From positions 10,636,471 to 10,700,470 of the forward strand of contig OY987247.1 in NCBI GenBank assembly GCA_963920765.1: a stretch of 64,000 bases of DNA. The letters run 5' to 3'. The position numbers and the translations under genes were made by a program. Position 1 is the first letter of the stretch. Each line of letters begins with the position of its first letter. The DNA is from Ulota crispa (lineage: Eukaryota; Streptophyta; Bryopsida; Orthotrichales; Orthotrichaceae). Of this stretch, positions 34,858 through 47,669 are shown in pieces. The notes beneath the pieces were generated by a model. The model had not been told where the DNA came from, ran no database searches, and saw only the letters and a list, made by a program, of their open reading frames with translations.

Positions 34858-36174
34858 TACTAGTAGAAAACTCTGTCAAAAACAACAAAAAATTAATAAT
34901 TTATTGTTGTCTTAGGCACTTGCATACATTACTTGACTAATTTACTTGAATTTTGAAAGAAACCACCTAGTACATTCTGTTGTTTTAGAGACTATTGACT
35001 AAATCAACAGGAAATTGTAGCATCTTTTAGAATCTTTTTTGAAATCTTTGAGAATCTTTTTTGGAATGTTTTTGAAATTCATTACAATATTTCAATTTTT
35101 AGAGTCAATTATAATCTTAGAATTGTTTTAGTATCTTTTTAGAATCTTTTTGGAATTCATCAAAATACTTCAAAGTCTTTTGTACAAAAATATTTAGAAT
35201 AAATTTGAGTTGTTTTTGCAATCTTTTTAGAATATCTCTGCTCTTTATTGAATGTTTTGAAAATTAAAAAATAAAGGAATCTTTTATGATATTTTAGAAT
35301 CTTCTTAGAATTTTTAGTGTATATTGAATGTTTCTTTTTTTCATTTTTCACAATTTGGTATGATTTGAAATTAGTAGCCTTTAAAGTCTACTAATAACAT
35401 GACCAAAACAGCACAAAATCACCAATTTCTTGTTGATTTGGACACTTTTGAACACAACTTCATTGATTTAACAAAATTTTATATAGAAAGTACAACACTT
35501 TGTTGTTTTATATACCACAACTTCTTTATGGAAAAATGTTAAAAACGCCCCTCAATTCTTTCAAAAAATCAAATCCATATTTGATATTATGAAAGAATTG
35601 AGGGGCATTTTTGAGAATTTCTCTTCCTTTATTGACCAAATCAACAAAAATTTAAAATTTTATGAAATATTTTTAAATCTTTAAAAATATTTCAAATATC
35701 TTCAAAGTATTTTATAATATCTTTTAATCTTTTGGACCTTTTGGAATTTTGATTGTATAATTGCAAGGTTTTATATCCATAACTTTTCATAATTTGATGT
35801 TTTTTGAAGCTACCTAACAATGGAAGGCCTCAAGGCTATTTTAACCTAACAAGTGTTTCTTTTCAAAACTATTAGAACAAAAAAATTATTGAAAAATGAA
35901 GCCAACCTTCATTTGCAAGAATCCTTTTGAGATTTATTTATTCCATTCAAAAGTTATAAACAAAAATCAAGGCGGTGGGAAACTGGGAATAAATAATAAA
36001 ATTAAAATTTCTAAAGTAACACCCTCTCTAATTTTGTTTGTAACTTTTGATTAAAGGTTTGAAATCTTAAAAAAATTGTTGGAGATGAAACTTGACTACA
36101 TTAGCCAATTTTTTTAAATTTTGAATTTAAAAAAAAAAAAAAATTGAGTAGGCCAAAATAGCCTCTGAAATGTA
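34858..36174. mobile_element. Partial relative of the 3.26-kb CACTA element
   Basis: It starts TACTAGTAGAAAAC (CACTAGTAGAAAAC with one change) and follows the 13971 element: AACAACAAAAAATTAATAAT subterminal sequence, a short GAATCTTTTT stretch, the GTACAACACTTTGTTGTTTT block, and GATTGTATAATTGCAAGGTT. It breaks off at 36174, where a Stowaway-like sequence begins. It lacks the long satellite expansion and the MITE of the first copy. Confidence 0.75.
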
Positions 36175-36590
36175 CTCCCTTTGTCCCTATATAAAGCTCC
36201 AAATTAGGCATAGTTCTTGTCCCTCTAAAAAGCTCCCTTTTGCTAATTTCAATTTATGAGAAAGCGGATGTCATGTCTCATGATCTCATGGGGGCAAGTT
36301 AAGCAGTTAAAGAGCATTCCTCTCCTAACAAGCTTGGCCTTGCCCATATGAGGTACCATTGTTGCTACTAATCTTTAAATTTTCAATAATGAGGAGCTAG
36401 CAACATGTACAAATATGGTACTTTTTGCATGGAATTTGGATGCCCAAATGGCAACATTAAAGCTAGAGATTTTGCACACATTTGGTAGATGGTATATTGA
36501 TTCTAGAATGCATGTGTCATTATCAAAAATATTAAAATAATGAGGAGCGACTTTGCAAACTTATGAAGATACTGACAAATAGTATTCAAA
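36175..36590. mobile_element. Stowaway-like element, right end missing
   Basis: TA then CTCCCTTTGTCCCTATATAA. It parallels the intron element at 25396 through CTTGCCCATATGAGGTA, TTTTTGCATGGAATTTG and TTCTAGAATGCATGTGT. The last ~150 bases, including the right terminal repeat, are absent. Confidence 0.75.
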
Positions 36591-36629
36591 TAATTTTTTT
36601 ATTCTTATGTGCACACATGTCCGTTGTAG

Positions 36630-36700
36630 TAGTGTAATGGTAAGGTCTGTAGAATGTGCCTCTTGAGGTCGGGGGTTCCATTATCGCCTCTAGTATCTAT
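36630..36700 (+). other. Second tRNA-like segment
   Basis: GTAGTGTAATGGTAAGGT resembles an A box, and GGGGGTTCCATTATCGCC lies at the spacing of a B box. It is followed by GC-rich GGCTGGGGGCTGC and GCGGGCAGCC motifs (to about 37800, interrupted by a TTAA element), as the head at 16750 is followed by CAGCTGCCC repeats. It is not a complete tRNA and is probably part of a tRNA-derived repeat. Confidence 0.4.
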
Positions 36701-36780
36701 GTCATATGTTGAGCTAGGCGCTTTGGGTTGGCTGGGGGCTGCGAAGCTGGCAGCCGTATAAGTTGGGCTGGGGCTGTTAA

Positions 36781-37723
36781 CCCCTAAACGACTGTTGTCC
36801 CTTTGAGGGACAGGTGGGAGGGGACAAGTGGGAGTTTGGGCATGTATCTTTGGATAAGTAATTTTGTGTGATTTTCTGAAACTTTTATTGAAGGTGGGGA
36901 ATTCAAATATCTACATGGGTATCTAATTTTTTCCTCATTCCGACAATTATTGAAGAAGTTACGCAAGAATTTCTGAAAAGTTGGGGAGGACTGCCCGCTC
37001 GGGCAGCCCAAAAACTTTTTTAAATTTAAAAAAAATTAAAATTAAAATTTGAAATTGGTTCTTTAGATTTTTTTTATAGGTGAGAAGCTTTGAATCATTC
37101 CATTTCAATCAATGACATGAAAGTTATGAGGAGTTTTTGTTTGCGAGCAGTTATGGATTCTCTACTCTAAAATAAACTTTGAAGTCCATTATTTTACTTA
37201 ATTTTCATTATTTTGGAAAAAAATTAAACTAAAGGAAGTAGATTATTTATCACAACATTTTGACCATTAGGATTTGCAATTTTCATTTTGATAATTGAAT
37301 TCTTAACAATTTAATGATTTGACTCATTCTCTACTTCTTTTTACTTACTGATTTTTCCCATGTGTTGTGTAGTTCCAATTGATTTGAAAATTCTCCCACA
37401 CATAGCTAACTTGATCTCCTACATGGAAAAATTAAAGTGCAAAGTTGCATAGAGCAATTATTTTCATATAAGAATGGTCAAAGGCCTCTGAAATTTTGCG
37501 GCAACATGAAAAAAACTTTTCTTTTCACTTTAGATGTAAATACCTCACTCATGTCTATCTAGAATGACCTGATTTTATTCCCACAAGTACCTAATCTAGT
37601 CTAGGACAAGATCCTACGGTTGAATTTCCCAAATTTTTTTTAAAAAAAAACACCTTCTTACTAACCCCAAAAGTAACAATTTTAAGTGATTTTCACTGAA
37701 AAAATGGCTCAGTCCTTTACGGG
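36781..37723. mobile_element. TTAA-family element
   Basis: TTAA at 36777-36780 and 37724-37727. The left end is CCCCTAAACGACTGTTG; the right end, reversed, is CCCGTAAAGGACTGAGC. The left ~240 bases match the element at 31527 (GATTTTCTGAAACTTTTATT, GGGCAGCCCAAAAACTT). It has inserted into the GC-rich tail of the tRNA-like repeat. Confidence 0.85.
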
Positions 37724-38106
37724 TTAAAGGATTGGCCGGGAGCCTACCTTTGAAGCGGGCAGCCTTAAAAGCTAGGCAGGGGCCGTCAAAATTGGGTCAG
37801 GGCCTTGATTGTCGCGCCCAGGCTTCAATATAAAAATAAAATTGCCTAGGTTTTTAATTTTTAATTTTATTAATAAAAAACTTATATGTGTTATAGTACA
37901 AATACATCAATTTTATTTTATGTTTGTATGATAATTATGCAATTAAGTAAGTATTACATTTTTGTAACAACAATGTACTGCTGAATAATATTTATTGTAT
38001 TGCAAAAATCCTAAGTATATATTACAATGCGGTACCACATTAGTATCACCATAGTATTCTAGAAAAGTAGTACCGCAATAGTATTATACAATTACTCTAC
38101 TGTTAA

Positions 38107-38994
38107 CCCCTGAGCGCCCAGGCCGTATCCACCAAAATCAAGGCTTTTGAAAACCGACAACTTTGATGCATCGTATCTTGGTCAATTGGATGATCCACAA
38201 AAAATGACCATTGAAAATAGTAGAATACCTACTTAGAAAATGGTTTGCAAATTTTGGGAACAATTCACCACGGGAGATGGGAGATTATAACATTTGATCA
38301 AACAACATGTGATGACAAAATCTCATTTTTTGGTACGTAGTTGCTATTTGATGATTTTATAAAATTCTATAAGCCGTGGATTCATCTCAAATTTTGTGAG
38401 CAGCAAGATCAAATGTGAATGCACACACTTGTAAATTATTGAAGATTGCACTTCTTTTTATGTCAAGTTTTAGGGCTTCAAATTGCTAATGTACGGAAAA
38501 CAATGACAGGCACAATTGATGACAATTGTCATAATAAGGGTTTAGAACATGCTTGAAGGACCAACAACTTTCCCGCTACCACAAAGCTTACACAAGGAAG
38601 CTTGCATGGGATATTGACTGGTTGCAGCATGTAAAACATTGCTTGCTAAACCGCCCTCATTGCCTCGTACGCAGGGTTTAAAATGCTAGCAAATTCTGAC
38701 AGATTTCCTCCATACGTTTTGCTTCCCTCTTGATTTCCTCCAATGTCAAGGGGACAGAGCAACATGCATTTGCCAGCATTTTAAACCTTGCTTGTACGGT
38801 GTTTCACCAAATCAAATCTCTTGCAGCGCTTATACAACAATTTGGCTTTCCTTGCCATTATTCCATTAACATGGACAATTTGAATGCCTTCATAATTGTA
38901 GTTTTTAGAAAGACCAAAAAGTTAGATCCAATGCCTCAAAACAAGGTTTTAAAATCTAGAGCAACTAGAATCTGGTTGCTGGGGCGCTCAAGGG
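38107..38994. mobile_element. TTAA-family element, '13150' subfamily
   Basis: TTAA at 38103-38106 and 38995-38998. The left end is CCCCTGAGCGCCCAGG; the right end, reversed, is CCCTTGAGCGCCCCAGC. Interior blocks are shared with 13150-13892, 47369-48300 and 48782-49509. It abuts the next element with one shared TTAA between them. Confidence 0.85.
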
Positions 38995-38998
38995 TTAA

Positions 38999-39923
38999 CC
39001 CCTAAATGCCCAAGGGTGTTTTTCTTGTTTTTGGAAGGTAGTTTTGAGGTTTTTGAATTGTCCTTGTAAGATCACTATTAAACATCAAAACAAAATTGTA
39101 ACCGTTGAATCTTGAATTTCAAGGTTTCTAAATGGCACTACCCAAAAAGAATCCAAACTGGCCTTGCGGATTTTAAGATATTTGTGATTGAATGATGATG
39201 AGTATGGGAATTTTTGCTTTTTTTGGAGTTGCCCAAAACTTCTAATGCAAATTGGCAACTTTTGGATACAAAATCGGGAAACAACCACTTAGGATGCTTT
39301 AGTGTTTATTGTTGTTACTTCAAAACCAATGGCCCCTCTTCCAAATCCATGACCACAATTTCACAAATGAGCATGCAACGCAACTGTCAAAACGCAACCG
39401 TCTAATACAAAGAAAAATTTCAACTTCAATTATTGACCAAGAATCATTATGAATGAAAGAATTTTCAATGGTGAATAGATTTTAATTAGTATAACAAAGA
39501 CATTTCAAGTGAAATTAGTCCAAAAGAATTTTTAGATTTTGTTAAATGTCAAAATTTTAGAAAAAAGGCCCTTATTGCCCAAGGGAGTGCCCAAGAGAAA
39601 TCTTCACCTTTTGCTCAACTTGATGCCCGTCTTTTCAATGTGGCAACTTCTCATAGGCTCTGTGACACTATTCACAACACTATTCATGACACTATTCACA
39701 ACACTATTCATGACAGAAAATGTATGCTTGTAGTTAACCTTTCACCAAAAACAAATGAAATAAGATATGGAGGAAGTTGAATTTGGACGGTGAAGTTAAC
39801 TTTAATGCGCAAATTTTTCAAAAAAAATAACCTTAAAATAATAAAATTTGTGCCTTGGATAGGGTTTTAAAGTTTCCTAAATTTTTTTGGACACAAGAAT
39901 GTAATGCCTTGAGCATTTAGGGG
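38999..39923. mobile_element. TTAA-family element sharing its left TTAA with its neighbour
   Basis: TTAA at 38995-38998 and 39924-39927. The left end is CCCCTAAATGCCCAAGGG; the right end, reversed, is CCCCTAAATGCTCAAGG. The shared TTAA means that one of the two elements inserted into the flanking TTAA of the other. Confidence 0.85.
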
Positions 39924-39927
39924 TTAA

Positions 39928-40507
39928 GCCACTTCAATAGTATTTTTGCAATACTGCAAATATATTGAAAAAGTCAGCAACAATCTAGTGATGATTGGCG
40001 GGACTCAAACTTTCTGTTCATCCATTCTTAGCGGGTTTCAAGCTTGTGGCTATGGCGGACCACCGTGGGACCGCTGCTGCGACAGGCCACGGAGCACTCA
40101 CGGCCATGGCCGCCAAACATTTTCACCACAATCGAGCTCCATAGTCCACAATTCCAAGTGACAGCCACCGGCTTCGCCGCCATCGCCATTGCCATCGCCA
40201 TCGCCCGCAGTCATTTGTCAAATTTTTTACAAGACCTCCGGTCCGAAGCATAATCACTCATCACAGCTTTCTCGACAGTCGGATCGCCTTACTCCAAACA
40301 CAGCCACGTGACAACGTTTGCGAGCTCGTCCGGAGGTCATGTGCATTGCTGCTCTGTAGAGTAATCAGGAATTAATTAGGAGGCCGGACACTAGGATTCT
40401 CGGCAGGTTTTCAATGACGGTATCTCGGAGGTGGAGTTAAATTGTCGCAGTTGGACTTTAGCATTTTAGCTTCGCGGTTGTTCGGTTTGATTTGGTGCTG
40501 TGGCACT
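39928..40507 (+). other. Upstream region of the ABC1 kinase gene
   Basis: From about 39990 the GC content rises sharply (GCGGACCACCGTGGGACCG, CCATCGCCATTGCCATCGCC). No conserved protein was recognised in the overlapping open frames. It is most simply the promoter and 5' UTR of the gene starting at 40508. No TATA box could be assigned. Confidence 0.4.
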
Positions 40508-43500
40508 ATGGCACTCGGGAGCAATCCGAGCGGAGGTTTGAGTTGCGTAGTCGCTAACGGTGGTTTAGGGTTTTGGAAGAAGAGTGCCGGGGCTCGGGTT
40601 TTGGTGAAAGTGAGCGGTGGTAGCAGTTCTTGGAGCTCGAACGGAAGCTTCAGTAGGGGACAGGTGGTGCCGTTGCTGAGGCAAGGTACGAGACGGTGTC
40701 TCTCTTTTTGCCATTCTCGTGATTTTTCTTTGCCGATGTGTGTGTGTGTGTTTGTTTAATTAAGAGACGCAATAATGAGTTGTCACTGGCACTTGGATCC
40801 GCAAGAAATGTGACGCAAGTGTAAAAATTAAACAATGAATCGACTAGGTTATCTGGACTTCTTGCGACTTTTTATAGGATTTTATGTATGCCCCGGCAAC
40901 AGTCTACATGACTAGATTATGGATACGCTTGACCGTTTAGTCGCTTGTATTGGTTCTTGTTCGTGTCATTGCGGATGAGCAGCGAGGATCTAATTGCAGC
41001 CAATTTTGTTGTTAACCCTAAACGTCCACATGATCTAGAACAAGCCTCGAAGCTTGCCACTCTAGTCTAACTTGCTACTTTTGAACCTCATTCGCAAACA
41101 AAGCGAACTCTCTCTTAGATTCATAAAAACTTTTAGTAGCAACGTCGGCCATTAAGATCAATCAAGAAATGGTTTCATTGTACAATTCTGTGACTGAATC
41201 TACATACAATTGTTTTTTGATTCAGGTAGTCAATATGATTAAGAACAAGAAATTTGTAAATTGCGACAAAGAATTGGAACCGAATTGACGATTGGTTTGA
41301 TTTTGATAAATTTTTAAGATCGGAACATGCAAAAATTTCGGTGATTCAGAATGTATAGTCAAGTCTGTAATTGTGTGGACGATATGTTTGGTTGATTTAG
41401 AGCAAATTTTCTTCTTGGTAAGTTAGTTTTGAATTCGTGAAAGCTCCGATCTCAAACTATCAGAAACATGCCTGTCCTTGAGGGTTTAACTGGACGATCG
41501 TCAATTCTTATGAATATTTGAGCTGGGACTTAGACTGGGAATATTCTGATCAGCAGGTGCAAAAAGACAAAGCCTACCGAGAAGGGGAACACATACGACT
41601 CAAGCGGTTTTGCGAACAAATTCAAAAGAGGACACTCTCATCGATGTTGAAATTCAAAGGGGTTCTGAAAGTCCATTCGAGACCAAGTGGTTGTCGGATG
41701 AATTCGAGCCTCGTTCCAATGAAGTTGATAGAGATGCAGGGGAATCAAGCGGGGATAAATACACAGCCAAAGAACTTGTTGTTGAGAAAGTGCTTGAGGA
41801 AATTACTGCTGTAACGGGGAATCTCATAGAGGAGGCCCTGACAGAGACAGCGGGGCTGTTGCGTGATGGAAAGAGTTCACTTGGCACCAAAGGGGGTGAT
41901 GTAGATGAATTCCAGGTGATTGCAAACATTCCTTGAGCAATGGAGGTTCATTGCAAATTAGTATTTCTTGTTGATAAGTGGAACATTCTTTGTAGCAGCA
42001 TTCGTTATTCATGTGACATACTTATCATTTTTCTTTAGACATCTGGTAAATCGGTATTTAGTCCTCAGGTATCATGGTTGTGTTCTCATGGTAGTTTCAT
42101 GCATGGCTTCCCGTTCACGTGTTTCTGTGTCTCTCAGTTGCCAAGTACCGGACATGGCTCTGCACAAACTAGTGATGTGAGTTCGGAGGAAGCAGTAGCT
42201 GACGCAGTCAAAGTACTGTATGCCAAGAGTAGCACATTAGGGCAAAAATCAGCGTACAGTGAAGACGAAGTGGTGATTCAGGTTGCAATGATGGAGGCTG
42301 CGAAGGCTCTGCGGGGTGGACAGTCTTCTTTTGTGAGGAACGCGCCTTCTAATGCACAGAAACGCAGTCAGTTTTGGGATAAGTTTCATAACTCAGGATT
42401 CGCAAGAACCTTGAAAAAGGATGGAATGGCAATCAAATCGTGGTTCCAAGCTGTTAAACCTCAGAAGATATCTCCAAAGAGAGGCACAACCAACACAGTA
42501 GCCAATGGTACTGACTTTGTGAAGAGAAATTCTACTCCTGTTGGCCCATCGTTGCGTAAGAAAGTTGGAGAAATAGTAGCGCTGAGGATCATAGAAGATG
42601 AGAGTGCTGCTCCAGCAGCTCCCGCGTTTTGGCCGAGACCTTACTATCCTGGTATGTCGTAATGCCCTATTTCTCTGTGGTTCTATGATTGTGATTATTT
42701 ACGGTGATTGGAATTAGGTCGGATTTACTTCGTATTAACTTACCTTCTCAAACTTTACGCAGAGTTACGCGGTAGGAATCTTTGGGCTGCTGATTTGGAG
42801 ACACTGGAGAATTATACGAGCCATATACAGGGTATGCTTGGAAGCTTCCAAGTACCCCTGCAAAACGACTATGATCCGGATCAAGTTGCAGCCTACTTTC
42901 ATCGCCGTCCGCATATCCTCCTCTTCCGTTTTCTTGAGGTAGATGCCTGTGCCTGTATAGCATATTAAAATATGGAGACTACTCAGGTACAGGCTTCTTT
43001 GGATGAAGTCTGTCAGCTGAAATGTGCGATTTTTCACGATGCTTTACTTTATGCACGCCCACGGAAGGTTCTAAACGAAAGTCTCTGCATCTACCTTGAG
43101 AACAGAACATGGAATTGATGTATTGTTCTTTTGTAAGGTTGGCGTTGCATTTGGTACAGTGGCAATTGACCGAAGCTTGAGAATGGCAACTTCGAAGAAA
43201 AACAAACTGGGTGAAATCTCAGAGGACGATGAACTTCAAATCACTTTAAAGACAGCTGCGTCATTAAAGCAAGCGTTGCTGGGGCTTGGCACTACTTTCA
43301 TCAAAGGTTTTCTTTCTTTTTGTTCTTTTCCTTTTAGACGGGATGTTATTTATAACTGGTCCATATATTTAGCTCTCTCTACTTGCATGGCTAGGAATTG
43401 CCTAGATTCTGACTCAGAGCTACTCTCACTTTTCGTTTGGTATACTTGCGGAGAAATTTCTATGGACTCAACGCCATTTCCGTTGTTACATCTTTGTTAG

Positions 43501-46500
43501 TTTAAACATGGATAAGTTTGTCACGAAACAACCTTTCTGGCGCATACTCTAAGTTCACGAATATGTACTTTTGTACTGATGGTGTGAATGCGTATATGCA
43601 TTTTTATGTGCGGGCGAGCCATATTTACGGCCAAGGTCGTATGTAATAATTTCGGTGCATTTTGTTTTGGAGTTAATCTGTTACATCATTGTTGGTACTG
43701 TTGAGTGCAGTTGCGCAGTCGCTCTCTGCGAGGCCTGACTTGATTGGGACAGAAACCGCGAAGGTAATTTTATATACGGCCTCTTTGTCAACGAAGTAGG
43801 TTTGATTTTGATTCACATGGAATGTTGACTTTATACATGGATTTAACAGTAGTCAGATAAAGTTTGAATAGCTCACCCTCAAAGATCAGTGGGTCCTTTC
43901 CAATTTTGTGACAGAATAACCATTCCTATTAATGCTCACACAGTGCCCACCTTTTGTGTACAGGTACTTTCTGAGCTTCAAGACCGTTTGCCTCCATTTC
44001 CCAAGGAAGAAGCCGTAGCAATAATCGAAGAGGAGTTGGGTTGTCGGGTATCAGATGCGTTCTTCTATTTGTCTGAGGAACCAATTGCCGCAGCATCATT
44101 TGGTCAGGTATGGACTCTCATGAAATTGTATACGTGATCCACACACTTTTTTCATGTTGGTATATCAAGCTGCCGCAATTTTCCACTAGAATATTTTTAA
44201 GTAATCGTATATGTCGTTCATCAAGATATGCTGTGGTTGTCCACCAGTGTATCCTGGATCTTTCTTAGCACCTGAATTCGATAAAGAGATCAGAGTTTGT
44301 AGTTGTGTCCTCGTCTGTTGCTAAAGAATGTCATAACGTATGCGTGGCTTCTTATTTTTAGAATTATCTCTGATACAGGTTTATCGAGGATGCACTAAAT
44401 CTGGAGAAGATGTGGCAGTCAAGGTTCAGCGACCCGATCTTTTATTTCAAGTCGCACGAGACGTCTACATCCTCCGCATTGGGGTACAAGCTCGAAAATT
44501 TTGACTGATTATTCACATGTCCCCAATGATTGGCAAAATTTCTAAGTGTCAAATTGCGTTTTAAAAAACATTTGTGCGAGATATGTCAGTCTTAGGTACC
44601 TTAACATCTATGTATAATTTTTTCTGAAAGACGCGGTATGTTAGATTATACCAAAAATCAAGCTAATGAAACAAAATTAAGTCTAACATTGGACCTCCTT
44701 TTTGGTTACTGCACGAGGGACTGATTCAAAGGTAACAACGTCGTGATACTTTGCCATCGTTGTGGGTTTGGATCATTTAATATTCTTTTAACCGATACTG
44801 AAATTACCAGGATGCTGGTGTCAACATGCTTAAACAACCATAGCATCTGCGTTTTTTAAAACCGAGATATTGATAAGAATTGTTTTTAAAGAGTTCATAG
44901 AATTTTGTACCTTTCCTGATCTGTTATGGATGCTTTAATTACAGATGACCATACTCAAAACAGTTGCTAATTTGAGCAACAATTATGCGATTATAGCAGA
45001 CGAGATTGGGCAAGGTTTGTACGGGGAGCTGGACTACAGGCACGAAGCTTCAAATGCTGCAGAGTTTGCTCTGGCCCACAAGCACGTCCCATGGTTGTAT
45101 GTTCCGAAGATGTTGTCACACATGACGCGACGGAAGGTCTTAGTTATGGAGTGGTTGAACGGCGACCGTCCATTTGACATGCAGTGTGTGGCCAAAGGAC
45201 TGCCTTACGAGGATGGTACTCTTCCCAGCCAGGAAGTGCAGCAGGAAGCAAGACGGCGTCTTCTGAACATGGTTTGCATTTCTTCCCCGGCCTTTTTTAT
45301 GATCAGATGGTTCCGATGTTGGAGTCAATTTTTTATTTACTTATGATATGTTCTAATGGCGGTTTAGTTCTACATGGGTGTTCCAACAACACGAGCTTCG
45401 GAGGATTGCGGTTTCTATTGAAATGTTAACAGGATCCTTCTAAGCTTGTATTACAGACACGCAAGATCATGAAATGGTTAGCAGTTTTCAGTGATCTCCT
45501 GTTAAGACCTTGCTAAGCACGATCTAGGATGGTTTAGTTCTCTGAAGTGTGGCCTTGATTGGGGTTTTCAGGTGAACAAAGGAACAGAGGCAGCTTTGAT
45601 CCAGCTCCTTGAGACCGGAGTAATGCACGCTGATCCTCATCCAGGAAACATTCTGTTAGGTCGGGATGGACAGATGCAGTTTATCGACTTCGGTCTCATT
45701 TGTCATATGGACAAAAAGCATCAAGGCGCAATGCTTGCTGCCATCGCTCATCTGGTTAACGGAGACTGGCAGAGCTTGACGGAGGATTTAGCTGACATGG
45801 ATGTCGTGAAGCCAACTACAGATCGTTTTGCAGTTCGATTGGTACGTCACAGCCTTCCCATTTTTTTCGACATTTTCTCTTACGAATGTTCCCGGTGTCA
45901 TGTATTTTACACTTTGTTGATGTTACCACTTGACTAACAAGCTGGGCTATGATTGAATAGGCATTGGAACGAGCATTTGGAGAGGGTCCAGATGCAATCA
46001 TCAAGAACGGCGTGCCAGACCCAAATTTCAGCTTCAACAAAATTGTGAAAAAGTTTTTCAAAATTGCTTATAAGTTCCGGTTTCGGCTCCCTCCGTACTA
46101 CACCCTTGTCCTGCGATCACTGGCTTCATTGGAAGGGTTCGGCCTAGCAGTCAATCCAGACTTCAAAACCTTTGGTTCTGCCTACCCGTATGCCGTGCGG
46201 CGTGTACTCTTGAATTACAGCCCCACCACCCAGCGTATATTGAGATCCCTTATCTTAACAGAGAGTCGTGCAGTCAAATGGGACCGCATTTCAGCGCTCT
46301 TAGAAATCTCTCAGAAATCAACTGCAGATCGTGCAGCTTTGGAGGCGGTGACTGTCCCTACAGAAGAAGGCTCCAGAGTCGAAGCTGCTTCTGCAGGTTC
46401 AAATGACTCTCAACCAAGCATTAGCAACATCGCCGGGTTATTGTTCTCAAGACAAGGAGTTGGCATTCGCCGTGTGATATATGAAGCAGATGCCCGAGAT

Positions 46501-46902
46501 TTGGCTTGCATGCTTATTTCCGCTCGTGCTGCCAAGTATCGACGAACTGTTGCAGAGCGTCTTGGAGAAACTTTTTTCAACATATTGAGAAGGAAATACT
46601 CAAAGGACGAGACTATGCCGACATCGCTACCTACGTCAATAGCTGACCGTTTCTCAAAGGAGAGGCGTTTGCAGCTGATATTGAAATCTATGGTGGGGAG
46701 ATTGCGATCACAGCCCATCTTATTGGCCAAAGCTGGTAGTGCTGTTATTTCGGTTGCAGTGTGGGCTATGGCTCTTGCCTTTCATAACTTCGCAATTTAC
46801 CTCAGCGAGGAGGTTCTTGCCAAATACGCTGCAGACGATGAACGAAGAGCTAAGGCTAATGCCATTAGAAAGAAGTCCATGGCTGTTGCATTGGAATCAT
46901 AA
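40508..46902 (+). CDS. ABC1-family atypical kinase (ABC1K/COQ8-like), probably plastid
   Basis: Eleven exons: 40508-40685, 41557-41915, 42138-42651, 42763-42938, 43138-43306, 43711-43763, 43964-44107, 44379-44483, 44945-45271, 45572-45841 and 45961-46902. They total 3237 bases in one frame, 1078 aa. The N terminus is rich in Gly/Ser/Arg and poor in acidic residues, like a plastid transit peptide. Residues ~60-400 show no known domain. The ABC1 core follows: FIKVAQSLSARPDL (465-475; the usual KxGQ is KVAQ here), the Ala-rich AAASFGQV (525-532), VAVK Lys546, ELDYRHEASNA (594-604), catalytic HADPHPGN (694-701) and DFG (714-716). A hydrophobic segment at ~1026-1046 suggests a C-terminal membrane anchor. 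Plant relatives sit in plastoglobules, thylakoids or envelope and affect prenylquinone metabolism and stress responses. It is longer than typical plant ABC1Ks (roughly 600-850 aa). Confidence 0.92.
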
Positions 46903-47368
46903 CTTTTTATGAAGGCTGCCAGAGTAAACCGTGATGTAGCATGTGTATATTGTAGTAAAATTAGAGCCAGGCTTTTTTGCAAGTAGTGTATCGACTGAGA
47001 TCCTAACTGTTGATAGTTTTCTGCGTTGAAGGGAGACGTTCATTCTTTCATGTAATAATATTTGCCCCTTGCAGGGATGAGCTTCATATGCAGGTGGCCA
47101 TGTTGTCATGGGCGTACTTATATATGAGGTCAAAGTCAATTATTACGTCTATTTCAATCCTTGCTGTCCTATTATTAAACGTCTCTTACACATTCTTCAA
47201 TGAGTATCCAGATGTAGGACAAAATTCCATGCTAGTCCGGAATTCAGAAACGCCAAACAAGTTTGCAGTGTAGAATCGTTTGTCGTTTATGGGGTTTCTG
47301 ATTCCGGGGCCAGCATGGACGTCTGCCCAAGGCTTTGACAAACTATAGGAATTAAAGGAAACCATCAC
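46903..47368 (+). other. 3' flank of the ABC1 kinase gene
   Basis: No further coding sequence. AT-rich motifs such as ATGTAATAATAT (about 47050) could serve in polyadenylation, but no site is fixed. The flank ends at the TTAA-element cluster. Confidence 0.35.
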
Positions 47369-47547
47369 TCCCTAAGCGCTCAGGCCATTCTCACCAAAAT
47401 TAGTGTTTTGAGAGACCTACAACTTTGGTGCATTGTATCTCAGTCAATCAAATGATACACAAAAAGTGACCATTGAAAATAATGGAATTCTTAAGAAAAT
47501 GGCTTGTAGATGTTGGGAATAGTTGACCATGGAAGATGGGAATCATG

Positions 47548-47669
47548 CACTACAAGAAAAAGACGCTTTTTTGACTCAGCACTATGACTACCATGAGTCA
47601 TTTTGGAGTCATTTTGGACACAAAATAACTCACTGTGTTGAGTCAAAAAAGTGTCTTTTTCTTGTAGTG
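47548..47669. mobile_element. 122-bp mini-CACTA
   Basis: CACTACAAGAAAAAGAC and its inverted copy form the ends, and ATG duplications lie at 47545-47547 and 47670-47672. The arms continue with TTTTTTGACTCA and TGAGTCAAAAAA, so the element folds into a hairpin. The copy has inserted into the 47369-48300 TTAA element. Confidence 0.85.

Noticed and set aside
39946-40253. Coding exon in the GC-rich stretch upstream of the ABC1 kinase
   Set aside because: Frames are low-complexity (Ala/Ile runs from CCATCG repeats) and no conserved protein is recognisable; treated as promoter/5' UTR.
41654-41929. Minus-strand open frames across exons of the ABC1 kinase gene (also 46410-46730)
   Set aside because: They lie opposite well-supported exons on the plus strand and show no homology of their own.
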